Shown here piece after piece: positions 16,064 to 23,448 of a stretch of 64,000 nucleotides of DNA (the first letter of the stretch is position 1; each line of letters opens with the position of its first letter). Location of the stretch: assembly GCF_035998675.1 (NCBI RefSeq), contig NZ_DASYHI010000007.1, forward strand, positions 186,001 to 250,000, in the 5' to 3' direction. Source of the stretch: Telluribacter sp035998675 (lineage in GTDB: Bacteria > Bacteroidota > Bacteroidia > Cytophagales > Spirosomataceae). The position numbers were made by a program, and so were the translations under genes. Below the pieces are notes generated by a model that searched no databases, was not told the DNA's origin, and saw only the letters and a list, made by a program, of their open reading frames with translations.

Positions 16064-18205
16064 ATGATTGACGTATCCCATCCATATTTTGATAATAACC
16101 TTAGCTGGCTATCCTACAATTACCGATTACTGCTGGAAGCCAAGGACGAGACAGTTCCTGCCCGGGAACGCCTTCGTTTCCTGGCCCTTTATTCTCACCA
16201 CGTGGACGAATTTTTTCGGGTAAGAATTCCCACCCTGATGGCCATGCGGGAGGTGAGCGCCGATATCCTGGAAAAGCTAAATTTATATCCTGAGCCGCTG
16301 CTGGAGCATATCAACGAAACCGTCGAGAATCAATTGAGTGAGTTTGGTGATATACTGGCCAACCTGGTGGTACCTGACCTTAAGCAGCATGGGGTTCATT
16401 TGTATTTCAAAGAAAGCTTTATTCCGGAACACCAGGAGTTTGTTCGTAAGTACTTCGTAGATAAAGTATTTCGGTACCTTCAGCCGGTGTTTCTTAACGG
16501 CCGACGTAGTTCGAAAATCACCATTTTTGAGCCCAATCACCTGTACTTTGTCCTCCGGCTCATGCGGCGCAGCGAACCCTCTGAGGTCTGGTATGCTTAC
16601 GTAAACATTCCCTCGCAGCAGCTCGGCCGGTTTGTTGAACTACCCGATCAGGACGGTTTAAAACACGTGGCCTTTCTGGATGATGTGGTGCGGTTTAATC
16701 TGCCGGACCTCTTTCCCGGTTACGAAGTTATGGATTGCTTTACCGTCCGGACCGAGCGGGATACGGAGCTCTCGGTGGAGGACGACTACCCGCCGGCCGT
16801 AGCCCAGAAAATCGCGAAGCAGCTCGAAAAACGAAATTTTATTCAACCCCATCAGTTTTTTTGTGAAATGGGTATGCCACTTGAAATGCGGGAGTACCTG
16901 TCGTTGCGGGTGGGGGTACTGATGTCGGAGTTCCACGAGCGGGGCCGGTACCTTTACTACCAGGACCTGGCGTCTTTTCCCGGTAATTTCAAAAAGCTGG
17001 ATTATCCCCTTCAAAAGGCGATCAATCACGTAGAGCTGCGAAGCGGAGAATCTGTATTTGAGGCCCTGCAGCGCAACGATCAACTGTTACACTTACCGTA
17101 TCACTCCTTTGATCCGGTGGTGCGGTTTTTTAGTGAAGCCGCCGTTGATCCGTTTGTAAGGGAAATATTTGTCTCTCTGTATAAAATCAGCGCCAATTCC
17201 TTTATTGTCAATTCATTGATTAGCGCAGCCCGTAATGGGAAGCGGGTAGTTACGTTTGTGGAACTGAATGCCAAATTTGATATTCAGGAAAACCTGCGCT
17301 GGGCCCGGAAAATGAAGGAAGCGGGTGTGAAAATAGTATTTAGCCTACCGGGCCTTAAAGTCCACGCCAAGGTAGCCCTGGTCAAAAGAAAAGTTAAAAA
17401 AGGCTGGGAGCGCTACGCGTACCTGGGTACCGGAGGCTTTTATCGACTAACCTCCCGGGAATTTGTGGACCACGCCCTGCTGACCAGCCACCGTGACATT
17501 ACCAACGAGCTGGAGCTGTTGTTTGGGTACCTGAGTACCCGCGAAGAACCCAAAAAATACAAGTACCTTCCGTTTAACTACCTGCAGGTTTCGCAATTTA
17601 ACGGTGTTAAAAAAATGGTCGAGCTTATTGACCGGGAAATTGCCAACAGCAAGGCTGGCCTCAAAGCCGTAATTACCATTAAAATTAATCAGCTCCAGGA
17701 CCAGATGCTGATCGGGAAACTGTACCAGGCGGGTAGGGCCGGGGTTGACGTTACCATTATTGTGAGTGATTGTTGCTGCCTCATTCCCGAACTTCCCACT
17801 ATCAGTGATAATATTACCGTGATACGGCTGGTAGACAGGTACCTGGAAAATACCCGGATCTTTCACTTCTTTAACCGGGGCAAAGAAGAGATTTACCTTT
17901 CATCGGGCGACTGGACCTACCGAAATCTGCACCGACGGATCGATGTAACTTATCCAATAATGGATGAGTACCTGAAGTCTCAGCTGAAGCAGGTACTTAA
18001 AAACTACCTGAATGATAACCAAAAAGCCGTCAGACTTGACACCTACCAGCATAACATTCAGCTGTCGGCGGAGGCAACCGGGCCCAAGGTGCGCGCGCAG
18101 GATGCTAATTACCGCCTGACCGAACGCCTTGAACACCGTACCCCCAGTCTTTTTCATGAAGTAAGTACTGGCAAGGTAGCGGCTCCCGTTCCGGAAAATG
18201 TATAG
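16064..18205 (+). CDS. Divergent PPK1-family polyphosphate kinase with altered active site
   Basis: A 713-residue protein with the full PPK1 layout: N domain (SWLSYNYRLLLEAKDETVP), head domain, and two C domains of phospholipase-D fold. PPK1 makes polyphosphate from ATP through a phosphohistidine. The catalytic His is present as H434 in GLKVHAKVALV (E. coli H435). However, the Arg of the usual LYR motif is K374 (SLYKISANS; E. coli R375), the Arg of ARFDE is K404 (NAKFDIQEN; E. coli R405) and the His of the usual FLEHSR motif is N596 (YLENTRIF; E. coli H592). GTGN is GTGG (455-458). The constant offset of one to E. coli numbering supports these equivalences. Activity may be altered or lost. 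The gene stands alone. Confidence 0.85.
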   Translation: MIDVSHPYFDNNLSWLSYNYRLLLEAKDETVPARERLRFLALYSHHVDEFFRVRIPTLMAMREVSADILEKLNLYPEPLLEHINETVENQLSEFGDILANLVVPDLKQHGVHLYFKESFIPEHQEFVRKYFVDKVFRYLQPVFLNGRRSSKITIFEPNHLYFVLRLMRRSEPSEVWYAYVNIPSQQLGRFVELPDQDGLKHVAFLDDVVRFNLPDLFPGYEVMDCFTVRTERDTELSVEDDYPPAVAQKIAKQLEKRNFIQPHQFFCEMGMPLEMREYLSLRVGVLMSEFHERGRYLYYQDLASFPGNFKKLDYPLQKAINHVELRSGESVFEALQRNDQLLHLPYHSFDPVVRFFSEAAVDPFVREIFVSLYKISANSFIVNSLISAARNGKRVVTFVELNAKFDIQENLRWARKMKEAGVKIVFSLPGLKVHAKVALVKRKVKKGWERYAYLGTGGFYRLTSREFVDHALLTSHRDITNELELLFGYLSTREEPKKYKYLPFNYLQVSQFNGVKKMVELIDREIANSKAGLKAVITIKINQLQDQMLIGKLYQAGRAGVDVTIIVSDCCCLIPELPTISDNITVIRLVDRYLENTRIFHFFNRGKEEIYLSSGDWTYRNLHRRIDVTYPIMDEYLKSQLKQVLKNYLNDNQKAVRLDTYQHNIQLSAEATGPKVRAQDANYRLTERLEHRTPSLFHEVSTGKVAAPVPENV

Positions 18206-18222
18206 TACTAAATGATTAGGCT

Positions 18223-18963
18223 ATGTGTTACTATAACTCATTGGATGCTTCGGCCGAAGAACTAGCCAAACGCTTTAAGGCAGAAGTAGAAGCGGTAGCT
18301 GACTTTATACCTACCTATGCGACCAGTGGTTTTCAGTTTGGAAACTGGCCCATACTGACCGCCCAAAACCCAAGTACCTTTCAATACCTGCAGTGGGGGC
18401 TGCTGCCTCAATGGGTAAAAGGTGCCGATAAAGCCCGGCAACTGCAAAGCAGTACCCTGAACGCCCGCAGTGAATCCATCCACGAAAAGCCCGCCTACCG
18501 GGAGTCCTATCGGAAGGCGAGACGATGTCTGATACCTTCCACGGGTTTTTTTGAGTGGCAGAAGGTAGGGAAAAAGAAGTACCCCTACTATGTATCCCTG
18601 ACCAGCACAAAAATATTCTCGATTGCGGGACTGTGGGATGAATGGACAGATACGGCGACCGGGGAGGTGTTACAAACATTTACACTGATAACCATTCCGG
18701 CCAATCCGTTAATGGCCCATATTCATAACACCAAAGAGCGGATGCCCGCCATTCTTTCCGTGGGAAATGAAAGGAAATGGTTGAAACAGGAGCTGAGCGA
18801 AGAGGAAATCCGGGAGGTATTATTACCCATTTCTGACGCTGACATGCAGGCTTACACCGTTAGGCCGCTCACCGGTGCCCATGCACCGGATAGCCACTCC
18901 AAAGATGTTATTGCACCCTATACCTATCCTGAGCTAAACCAGCAGCAGCAATCTCTATTTTAA
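18223..18963 (+). CDS. yedK: SOS response-associated peptidase (SRAP; HMCES/YedK)
   Basis: A 246-residue SRAP protein. Cys2 (MCYYNSLDASAEEL) is the nucleophile exposed after Met removal that forms a thiazolidine link with abasic sites in single-stranded DNA, protecting them. Other family motifs: NARSESI, then CLIPSTGFFEWQK with the conserved Glu, and HNTKERMPAIL with the conserved His. It starts 17 bases after the PPK1-like gene and may be read from the same transcript. A terminator follows. Confidence 0.92.
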   Translation: MCYYNSLDASAEELAKRFKAEVEAVADFIPTYATSGFQFGNWPILTAQNPSTFQYLQWGLLPQWVKGADKARQLQSSTLNARSESIHEKPAYRESYRKARRCLIPSTGFFEWQKVGKKKYPYYVSLTSTKIFSIAGLWDEWTDTATGEVLQTFTLITIPANPLMAHIHNTKERMPAILSVGNERKWLKQELSEEEIREVLLPISDADMQAYTVRPLTGAHAPDSHSKDVIAPYTYPELNQQQQSLF

Positions 18964-18977
18964 ATTGGGAGGAAATG

Positions 18978-19015
18978 AAACAGTCGGAGAAAAGATTCTT
19001 TTCACCGACTGTTTT
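18978..19015. terminator. Bidirectional terminator
   Basis: 17-base arms (18978-18994 and 18998-19014) with one mismatch, a 3-base loop and T5 on the plus side. It separates the SRAP gene from the convergent ROK kinase. Confidence 0.75.
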
Positions 19016-19031
19016 TATAAACTTAACAGTG

Positions 19032-19958
19032 TTATCTGACAGTTAACATGGCTGCGCCAAAAACCCCCGCCGAATCACCCAGCTTGGGCCGAAGGATAGG
19101 GGTTTCAAAACTATGGTTAAAAACATAATTAGCGGCCCGCTTTGGCCCCTCTGTGTACAGTAGGTCAATGTTTCCCACACCACCTCCCAAAACAATAGCG
19201 TCCGGGTCCAGAATGTTTACCAAAACCGTAATGGCCTGTCCAAATGATTCAAGCAGCCGTTCAATGGTAGCCGTGGCGTGAGGGTCGTTTCCCTGGTGGT
19301 ATCGTTCTACTATGACCGGAAGTTTGAGGGCGGTACCGCTAATTTTCTGGTAGTAGCGCTGCAGGGCCGGACCCGAAAGTACCTGTTCAACGCAGCCCTG
19401 TTTACCGCAGTAGCAGTCGTCTCCGCCGGGTTCCAGAATATTGTGGCCCCATTCCCCCCCGATACCCTGTAGTCCATTCAGTACAAAGGGTTGCCCGTCG
19501 TTTCCGCGAAGTACCACGCCGCCGCCTACACCCGTCCCCATTATGACACCAAAAACACTTCTGAAATTAGGAGCGACTTCCTGAACGGTACCCATCTGCG
19601 CCTCCGCCAGGGCAAAGCAGTTGGCATCATTCGCAATGGAAACCGGGATTTTCAGCCTTTCCTGTAAATCCCGGTGCAGCGGCATGCCGTTCAGGCAGGT
19701 GGTATTACTGCCCTTCATAGTTTGGCGGGCCGGGTCCAGAGTACCCGGAGTACCAATTCCCAAGGCCTCGGGCTGGTAGCCGGTTTCGGCCTTCATTATA
19801 TCTACTAGCGTAGCTATTCTATTTATGATATGCTGGTACCCTTTATGGGATTCGGTGTCGATACGGTGACGGAATACCACGGCATCCGGTGACGGACTGG
19901 AAAGAATTACCCCTTCAATTTTGGTACCTCCCAAATCAATACCCCAGTAACTTTGCAT
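19032..19958 (-). CDS. ROK family sugar kinase (glucokinase/fructokinase-like)
   Basis: A 308-residue kinase. The ATP phosphate loop is IDLGGTKIEG (7-16); the ROK zinc motif is CYCGKQGCVEQVLSG (near 180-194); IGTPGTLDP and SIANDANCFALAEAQMG (catalytic Asp in NDAN) are the sugar site, and GTGVGGGVV is the second phosphate loop. This set fits N-acetylhexosamine, fructose or glucose kinases of the ROK family; the sugar cannot be told apart by eye. There is no helix-turn-helix, so it is an enzyme and not a repressor. Confidence 0.9.
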   Translation of the reverse strand: MQSYWGIDLGGTKIEGVILSSPSPDAVVFRHRIDTESHKGYQHIINRIATLVDIMKAETGYQPEALGIGTPGTLDPARQTMKGSNTTCLNGMPLHRDLQERLKIPVSIANDANCFALAEAQMGTVQEVAPNFRSVFGVIMGTGVGGGVVLRGNDGQPFVLNGLQGIGGEWGHNILEPGGDDCYCGKQGCVEQVLSGPALQRYYQKISGTALKLPVIVERYHQGNDPHATATIERLLESFGQAITVLVNILDPDAIVLGGGVGNIDLLYTEGPKRAANYVFNHSFETPILRPKLGDSAGVFGAAMLTVR

Positions 19959-20256
19959 AGTAGATTAGTTCAGAATTATATGTAGTAAGTATAGCCTGAA
20001 AAGTGGCAGACAAGGATGAAGTTGTGGCAATAAACTTACAAATCATACCCAAAACGTAAAAACATTTTTTCAAGAAAGGAATTCTGAGCCAAAGTCAGCC
20101 AATACGTCTGGTAAACACTGGTAAGTACCTGAAAGGATTCCTGCTATCCATAAAAAAGAAATAAAGCTTATTTCATAAATTGCTGTAGCAGACCAGGTGA
20201 AACCGCAGTGCAACTAAGGCAGCTGGAATAGGGGTTGAAATACAACGTCGGTCAAA

Positions 20257-20370
20257 ATGAAAATTGAACCGGATAAAGATAGATTTGTAATGGACCTGGA
20301 AAATTGTGGCTATAATGGGGAAGTTGAAGATTTTGGTATCCTGAGGGTACTTGAGCAGCTATGTGCCTGA
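20257..20370 (+). CDS. Possible very small protein (37 residues)
   Basis: An ATG-to-TGA frame whose predicted product is charged at the start (MKIEPDKDRFVMDLENC) and ends LRVLEQLCA. It has even codon composition and lies in an otherwise empty 579-base gap. No promoter, ribosome site or family match is visible, so it may be chance. Confidence 0.18.
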   Translation: MKIEPDKDRFVMDLENCGYNGEVEDFGILRVLEQLCA

Positions 20371-20462
20371 TAAGTAGTACCTTTCCGGGGTAACGGTGGT
20401 AGATATTAGTTTTACCACTGTTAGCTCATTAAAAAAGTATTAAAGAAATAGGGTTAACAGTG

Positions 20463-20493
20463 TTTGGATTGCCCATTCGTTTTTTTATATTTG
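20463..20493 (+). promoter_or_regulatory. Canonical Bacteroidota promoter for the TetR gene
   Basis: TTTG (20463-20466), 19 bases, then TATATTTG (20486-20493): a full match to the -33/-7 consensus at the normal spacing, 44 bases before the ATG at 20538. It is the best promoter in the window. Confidence 0.65.
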
Positions 20494-20537
20494 AAAGCAG
20501 GTACTCTAATCCAACCATAAAACACGAGAATTGCTGA

Positions 20538-21131
20538 ATGGGAATCATCGAACGTCGTGAACGTCTCAAAAAGCAGGTACGTTCTGACATTATCAAAACG
20601 GCAAGAGAAATTGCCCGTGAAGATGGCTGGCAGGCTGTCTCCATCAGAAAGATCGCCGATGTCATCGAGTACAGCCCCCCAATTCTTTATGAGTATTTTG
20701 AAAGTAAGGACAAACTGCTCGAAACTATCCGGACCGAAGGCTTCGCCACGCTGAGGGAGGAATTTGAACGCATTAAACACGTTTACCGACAACCCGAAAA
20801 ACAACTGGCGGAAATTGCCCAGAGCATCTGGAACTTTTCGGTTGAGCAACCGGAAGTTTATCAGGTTATGTTTAATCTGGAAGGAGCCTACTGTCAGTCC
20901 AAGCAGGTTTATGTTCAGGAAATGAACATTGTTAAAAATCCCGTTTGGGAGATGATTGCTACGTTGCGGCCCAAAGCGGGTGAAATGGTAACCAAAACCT
21001 ACTACGAGTGGTGGTGCCTTACCTATGGGTTTATCTGTATTACTATGACTACCCAACCACGCTACGCGATAGCCCACGCCGAGCCCATTTATATGGAAGG
21101 TGTCCGGCGCTTTATCCGGAGCGTGATGTAA
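20538..21131 (+). CDS. TetR/AcrR family transcriptional regulator
   Basis: A 197-residue regulator. The N-terminal helix-turn-helix covers about 12-60: SDIIKTAREIAREDGWQA, then SIRKIADVIEYSPPILYEYF, the usual TetR recognition helix and following helix. The C-terminal ligand domain begins near 65 and is all-helical (EKQLAEIAQSIWNFSVEQPE, EWWCLTYGFICITM). Most TetR proteins control themselves or a neighbour; here the neighbours are convergent cysE and a divergent ROK kinase, so no obvious target is adjacent. The ligand is unknown. Confidence 0.9.
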   Translation: MGIIERRERLKKQVRSDIIKTAREIAREDGWQAVSIRKIADVIEYSPPILYEYFESKDKLLETIRTEGFATLREEFERIKHVYRQPEKQLAEIAQSIWNFSVEQPEVYQVMFNLEGAYCQSKQVYVQEMNIVKNPVWEMIATLRPKAGEMVTKTYYEWWCLTYGFICITMTTQPRYAIAHAEPIYMEGVRRFIRSVM

Positions 21132-21145
21132 GAAATTTAGTTTTA

Positions 21146-21195
21146 ATTGCATAAAAGAAAAGGGACGGTTGGCCGTCCCTTTTCTTTTATGCAAT
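21146..21195. terminator. Strong bidirectional terminator overlapping the cysE stop codon
   Basis: A perfect hairpin with 23-base arms (21146-21168 and 21173-21195) and a TTGG loop, with A/T tracts on both flanks. The right arm includes the last codons and stop of cysE. Confidence 0.88.
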
Positions 21196-22011
21196 CTGCT
21201 GCTTTACTTCCACCTTGCTTTGGTGATAGACCTGGGAGTATGGCGGTACACTCTTGGTTAACCAGGCATTTCCCCCAATAACCGAATCATGCCCCACAAC
21301 CGTGCTGCCACCCAGAATGGTGGCATTGGCGTAAACTACCACATTGTCTTCAATGGTAGGGTGTCGCTTGTGCGAAGCCAGCGACTTGGCTACGTAGGTA
21401 GCTCCCAGGGTTACGCCCTGGTATATTTTAACATTGTTGCCAATGTGCGTAGTTTCTCCGATTACTACCCCGGTACCGTGGTCAATAAAAAATGACTTAC
21501 CAATGGTAGCTCCCGGATGGATATCAATGCCGGTCAGCCCGTGGGCAAATTCGGTTAGCATACGGGGTAGTAGAGGTACGCCACACTGCATGAGCAGGTG
21601 TGCAATCCGGTAGGATGCAATGGCCATAAAACCCGGATATATTGCAATAACTTCTTCTATACCTACCGAAGCCGGATCGTTGTCTGTAATAGCCTGGGCA
21701 TCCAGCATAATAAGCTCATAGGTGGCAGCTAGCTGCGAGAAAAAGCATTCCCCCACCTCTTCCCGACTTTTTTCAAGTTGAGGTTCCAAGGGTTTGAGCA
21801 GGCAATCAAGCTGTAGCTGTAACTCACGGTAAGCCGCCGGTAATCCGGCCGGATTGTTAGACTCTTTGCAATCCTGACAAATGGGGAAGAGGAAATTGAT
21901 CAATCGCTGTAAGAAATGGCCGCCCTCGTGCCGCGAAGGAAGGCGGTAGCGATACTGTTGATTTTGGTCGGCTAAACGCTGAAAGAAAATCTCTTGCTGT
22001 TCAAACGTCAT
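21187..22011 (-). CDS. cysE: Serine O-acetyltransferase
   Basis: A 274-residue enzyme that acetylates serine with acetyl-CoA, the first step to cysteine. The N-terminal helical domain (1-about 140) contains LQLQLDCLLKPLEPQLEKS. The C-terminal left-handed beta-helix has hexapeptide repeats: IDIHPGATIGKSFFIDHGTG, VVIGETTHIGNNVKIYQGVT and DNVVVYANATILGGSTVVG. His in HPGATIG and DHGTG matches the active site. It is longer in the N terminus than EpsC forms. It has a -7 element upstream. Confidence 0.92.
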   Translation of the reverse strand: MTFEQQEIFFQRLADQNQQYRYRLPSRHEGGHFLQRLINFLFPICQDCKESNNPAGLPAAYRELQLQLDCLLKPLEPQLEKSREEVGECFFSQLAATYELIMLDAQAITDNDPASVGIEEVIAIYPGFMAIASYRIAHLLMQCGVPLLPRMLTEFAHGLTGIDIHPGATIGKSFFIDHGTGVVIGETTHIGNNVKIYQGVTLGATYVAKSLASHKRHPTIEDNVVVYANATILGGSTVVGHDSVIGGNAWLTKSVPPYSQVYHQSKVEVKQQIA

Positions 22012-22444
22012 CAGGAACTGCTGGTAATAGGTTAAAAGCCCAATTATCTGGATGTTTTCCTAACAAAGATACAGCTGAAAAGATTGTTTCCCGCATTATT
22101 TTTATTGGGCCACCATGGATTCACGAGCCTTAATGCGAACCCGGGTACTTGAAAATCTGTTGACCAAGTAAAATTACCTGTACCAGAAAATACCCAATTT
22201 TTACCCGGTAAGAAACAAAAAAATCAGATTTTAATAGGGTAAATAATCCTGTTTTTAATTTTTTATATTAAATGAATCCTGATTAAAAAAGGAAATACAT
22301 AATAAACGGCTGAAAATAAGGTTGTTAAGGCAATTGATTAAAAAATTCCGGGAACAACTATTTTATATACATGAAGTAAGTACTTGTAAGCCAGCTTTTT
22401 TATCTGTATTTTAGGTTTATTGCGATTGGTATGTACTTATTAAA
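22012..22444. other. AT-rich intergenic region between divergent genes
   Basis: This 433-base gap holds the cysE promoter at its left end. The rest (about 22200-22400) is strongly AT-rich with A and T runs, as expected around a second promoter for the hydrolase gene, but no exact -7 match, hairpin or separate gene is visible. Confidence 0.4.
22064..22071 (-). promoter_or_regulatory. -7 element for cysE
   Basis: On the minus strand this reads TATCTTTG, an exact TAnnTTTG, 52 bases before the cysE start. No clear -33 TTTG is present. Confidence 0.4.
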
Positions 22445-23356
22445 ATGAAACTATTTATGAGAATCACCAAATCTTTTGCCTTATACATACTCTTATTTTT
22501 CGCTCCGTTTCTGTTTACATCCTGCTTTTCCAAGTACCGAACTACCGCGCGTGATGTCAAAAGGCATTACGTAAACAGGGAAGTAAAGCCCACTGTCATG
22601 TGTATCGAAAATGATTCAATATGCATTCAGGTTGCTACGGTTGGTGCAGATACACTGCCCATGTTACTCCTTATTCACGGGGCACCGGGTGCCTGGTGGG
22701 GGTATATGAATCTGCTGGATGATCCCGAACTACAGAAAAAATTTCATATAGTTTCGGTAGACCGGCTGGGCTATGGTAAGTCCAGGTGGAAAAAGAAGCG
22801 ATTCGTAACTTCTATTGAAATGCAGGCGCGGAGTTTGCTACCCGTCCTCAACCTGAATAAATCAAAGGAAAAGGTTATAGTACTGGGAAGGTCGTACGGA
22901 GCAGCCATTGCAGCCCAGTTAACAGTGTTATCCTCGGAAGATGTAAAGCAGCTCATTATGGTTTCGCCGGTGATTGACCCGGACCGGGAGCGCTTTTACT
23001 GGTTCTCCAAATGGGGCCGTAACCCAATAGTTAAACTATTCCTTCCCCGGGAGTTTAATGCTGCCACTGCCGAAAAGTACGCCCATGCCCGGGAATTAAG
23101 GCAGGTACTTCCCATTTGGCAAAACTTAACCGTACCAACCACGGTCATTCAGGGAGGAAATGACTGGATTGCCGATCCGGCCAATATTGAATTTGCCAAG
23201 AAGCATATACCTAGCAATCAGGCCCAGTTTATCTTACTCCCGAAAGCGGGTCATATGATTACAAATTCCCACCGGGATATGATCAAGGAAATGATCCTGA
23301 AAGCCGATATGTACCCCGATAGAAACATTACCGTAGACCTGGCTGCCGGACAATAA
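22445..23356 (+). CDS. Alpha/beta hydrolase, probable lipoprotein
   Basis: A 303-residue hydrolase. Residues 1-27 form a lipoprotein-type signal: Lys/Arg, a hydrophobic stretch, then FTSC with Cys27 as the possible acylation site, so it is likely anchored in the envelope. The alpha/beta fold is clear: oxyanion motif LLIHGAPGAWWGYM (75-88), nucleophile Ser150 in GRSYGAA, acid Asp in GGNDWIADP and His in AGHMITNSH near the C terminus. Substrate class (ester, lactone or other) is not evident. Both flanks are its own; a short hairpin follows. Confidence 0.88.
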   Translation: MKLFMRITKSFALYILLFFAPFLFTSCFSKYRTTARDVKRHYVNREVKPTVMCIENDSICIQVATVGADTLPMLLLIHGAPGAWWGYMNLLDDPELQKKFHIVSVDRLGYGKSRWKKKRFVTSIEMQARSLLPVLNLNKSKEKVIVLGRSYGAAIAAQLTVLSSEDVKQLIMVSPVIDPDRERFYWFSKWGRNPIVKLFLPREFNAATAEKYAHARELRQVLPIWQNLTVPTTVIQGGNDWIADPANIEFAKKHIPSNQAQFILLPKAGHMITNSHRDMIKEMILKADMYPDRNITVDLAAGQ

Positions 23357-23382
23357 TCAGGACTAAAAACATTCTAAACAAG

Positions 23383-23417
23383 AAGACCAGGTAGCTACCG
23401 TTATCTGGTCTTGTTGT
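23383..23417. terminator. Probable terminator
   Basis: 8-base perfect stem (23383-23390 and 23405-23412), 14-base loop and a weak T-rich tail. It lies between the convergent hydrolase and maeB genes. Confidence 0.5.
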
Positions 23418-23448
23418 TTAACGTACCTTAGCTCTTCATCAGTAGTAC

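Larger units (their letters stand above)
19959..20537. other. Long intergenic region with TetR promoter
   Basis: A 579-base gap between the divergent ROK and TetR genes. The distal 75 bases hold the TetR promoter (see its entry). The remainder has no hairpin terminator and no RNA gene I recognise. It contains a few RGTACY hexamers and one possible very small frame (20257-20370). Confidence 0.5.

Noticed and set aside
20454..21194. 246-codon minus-strand open frame over the TetR gene
   Set aside because: It lies antisense to a clear TetR protein with a canonical promoter; its translation shows no domain and no promoter on that strand.
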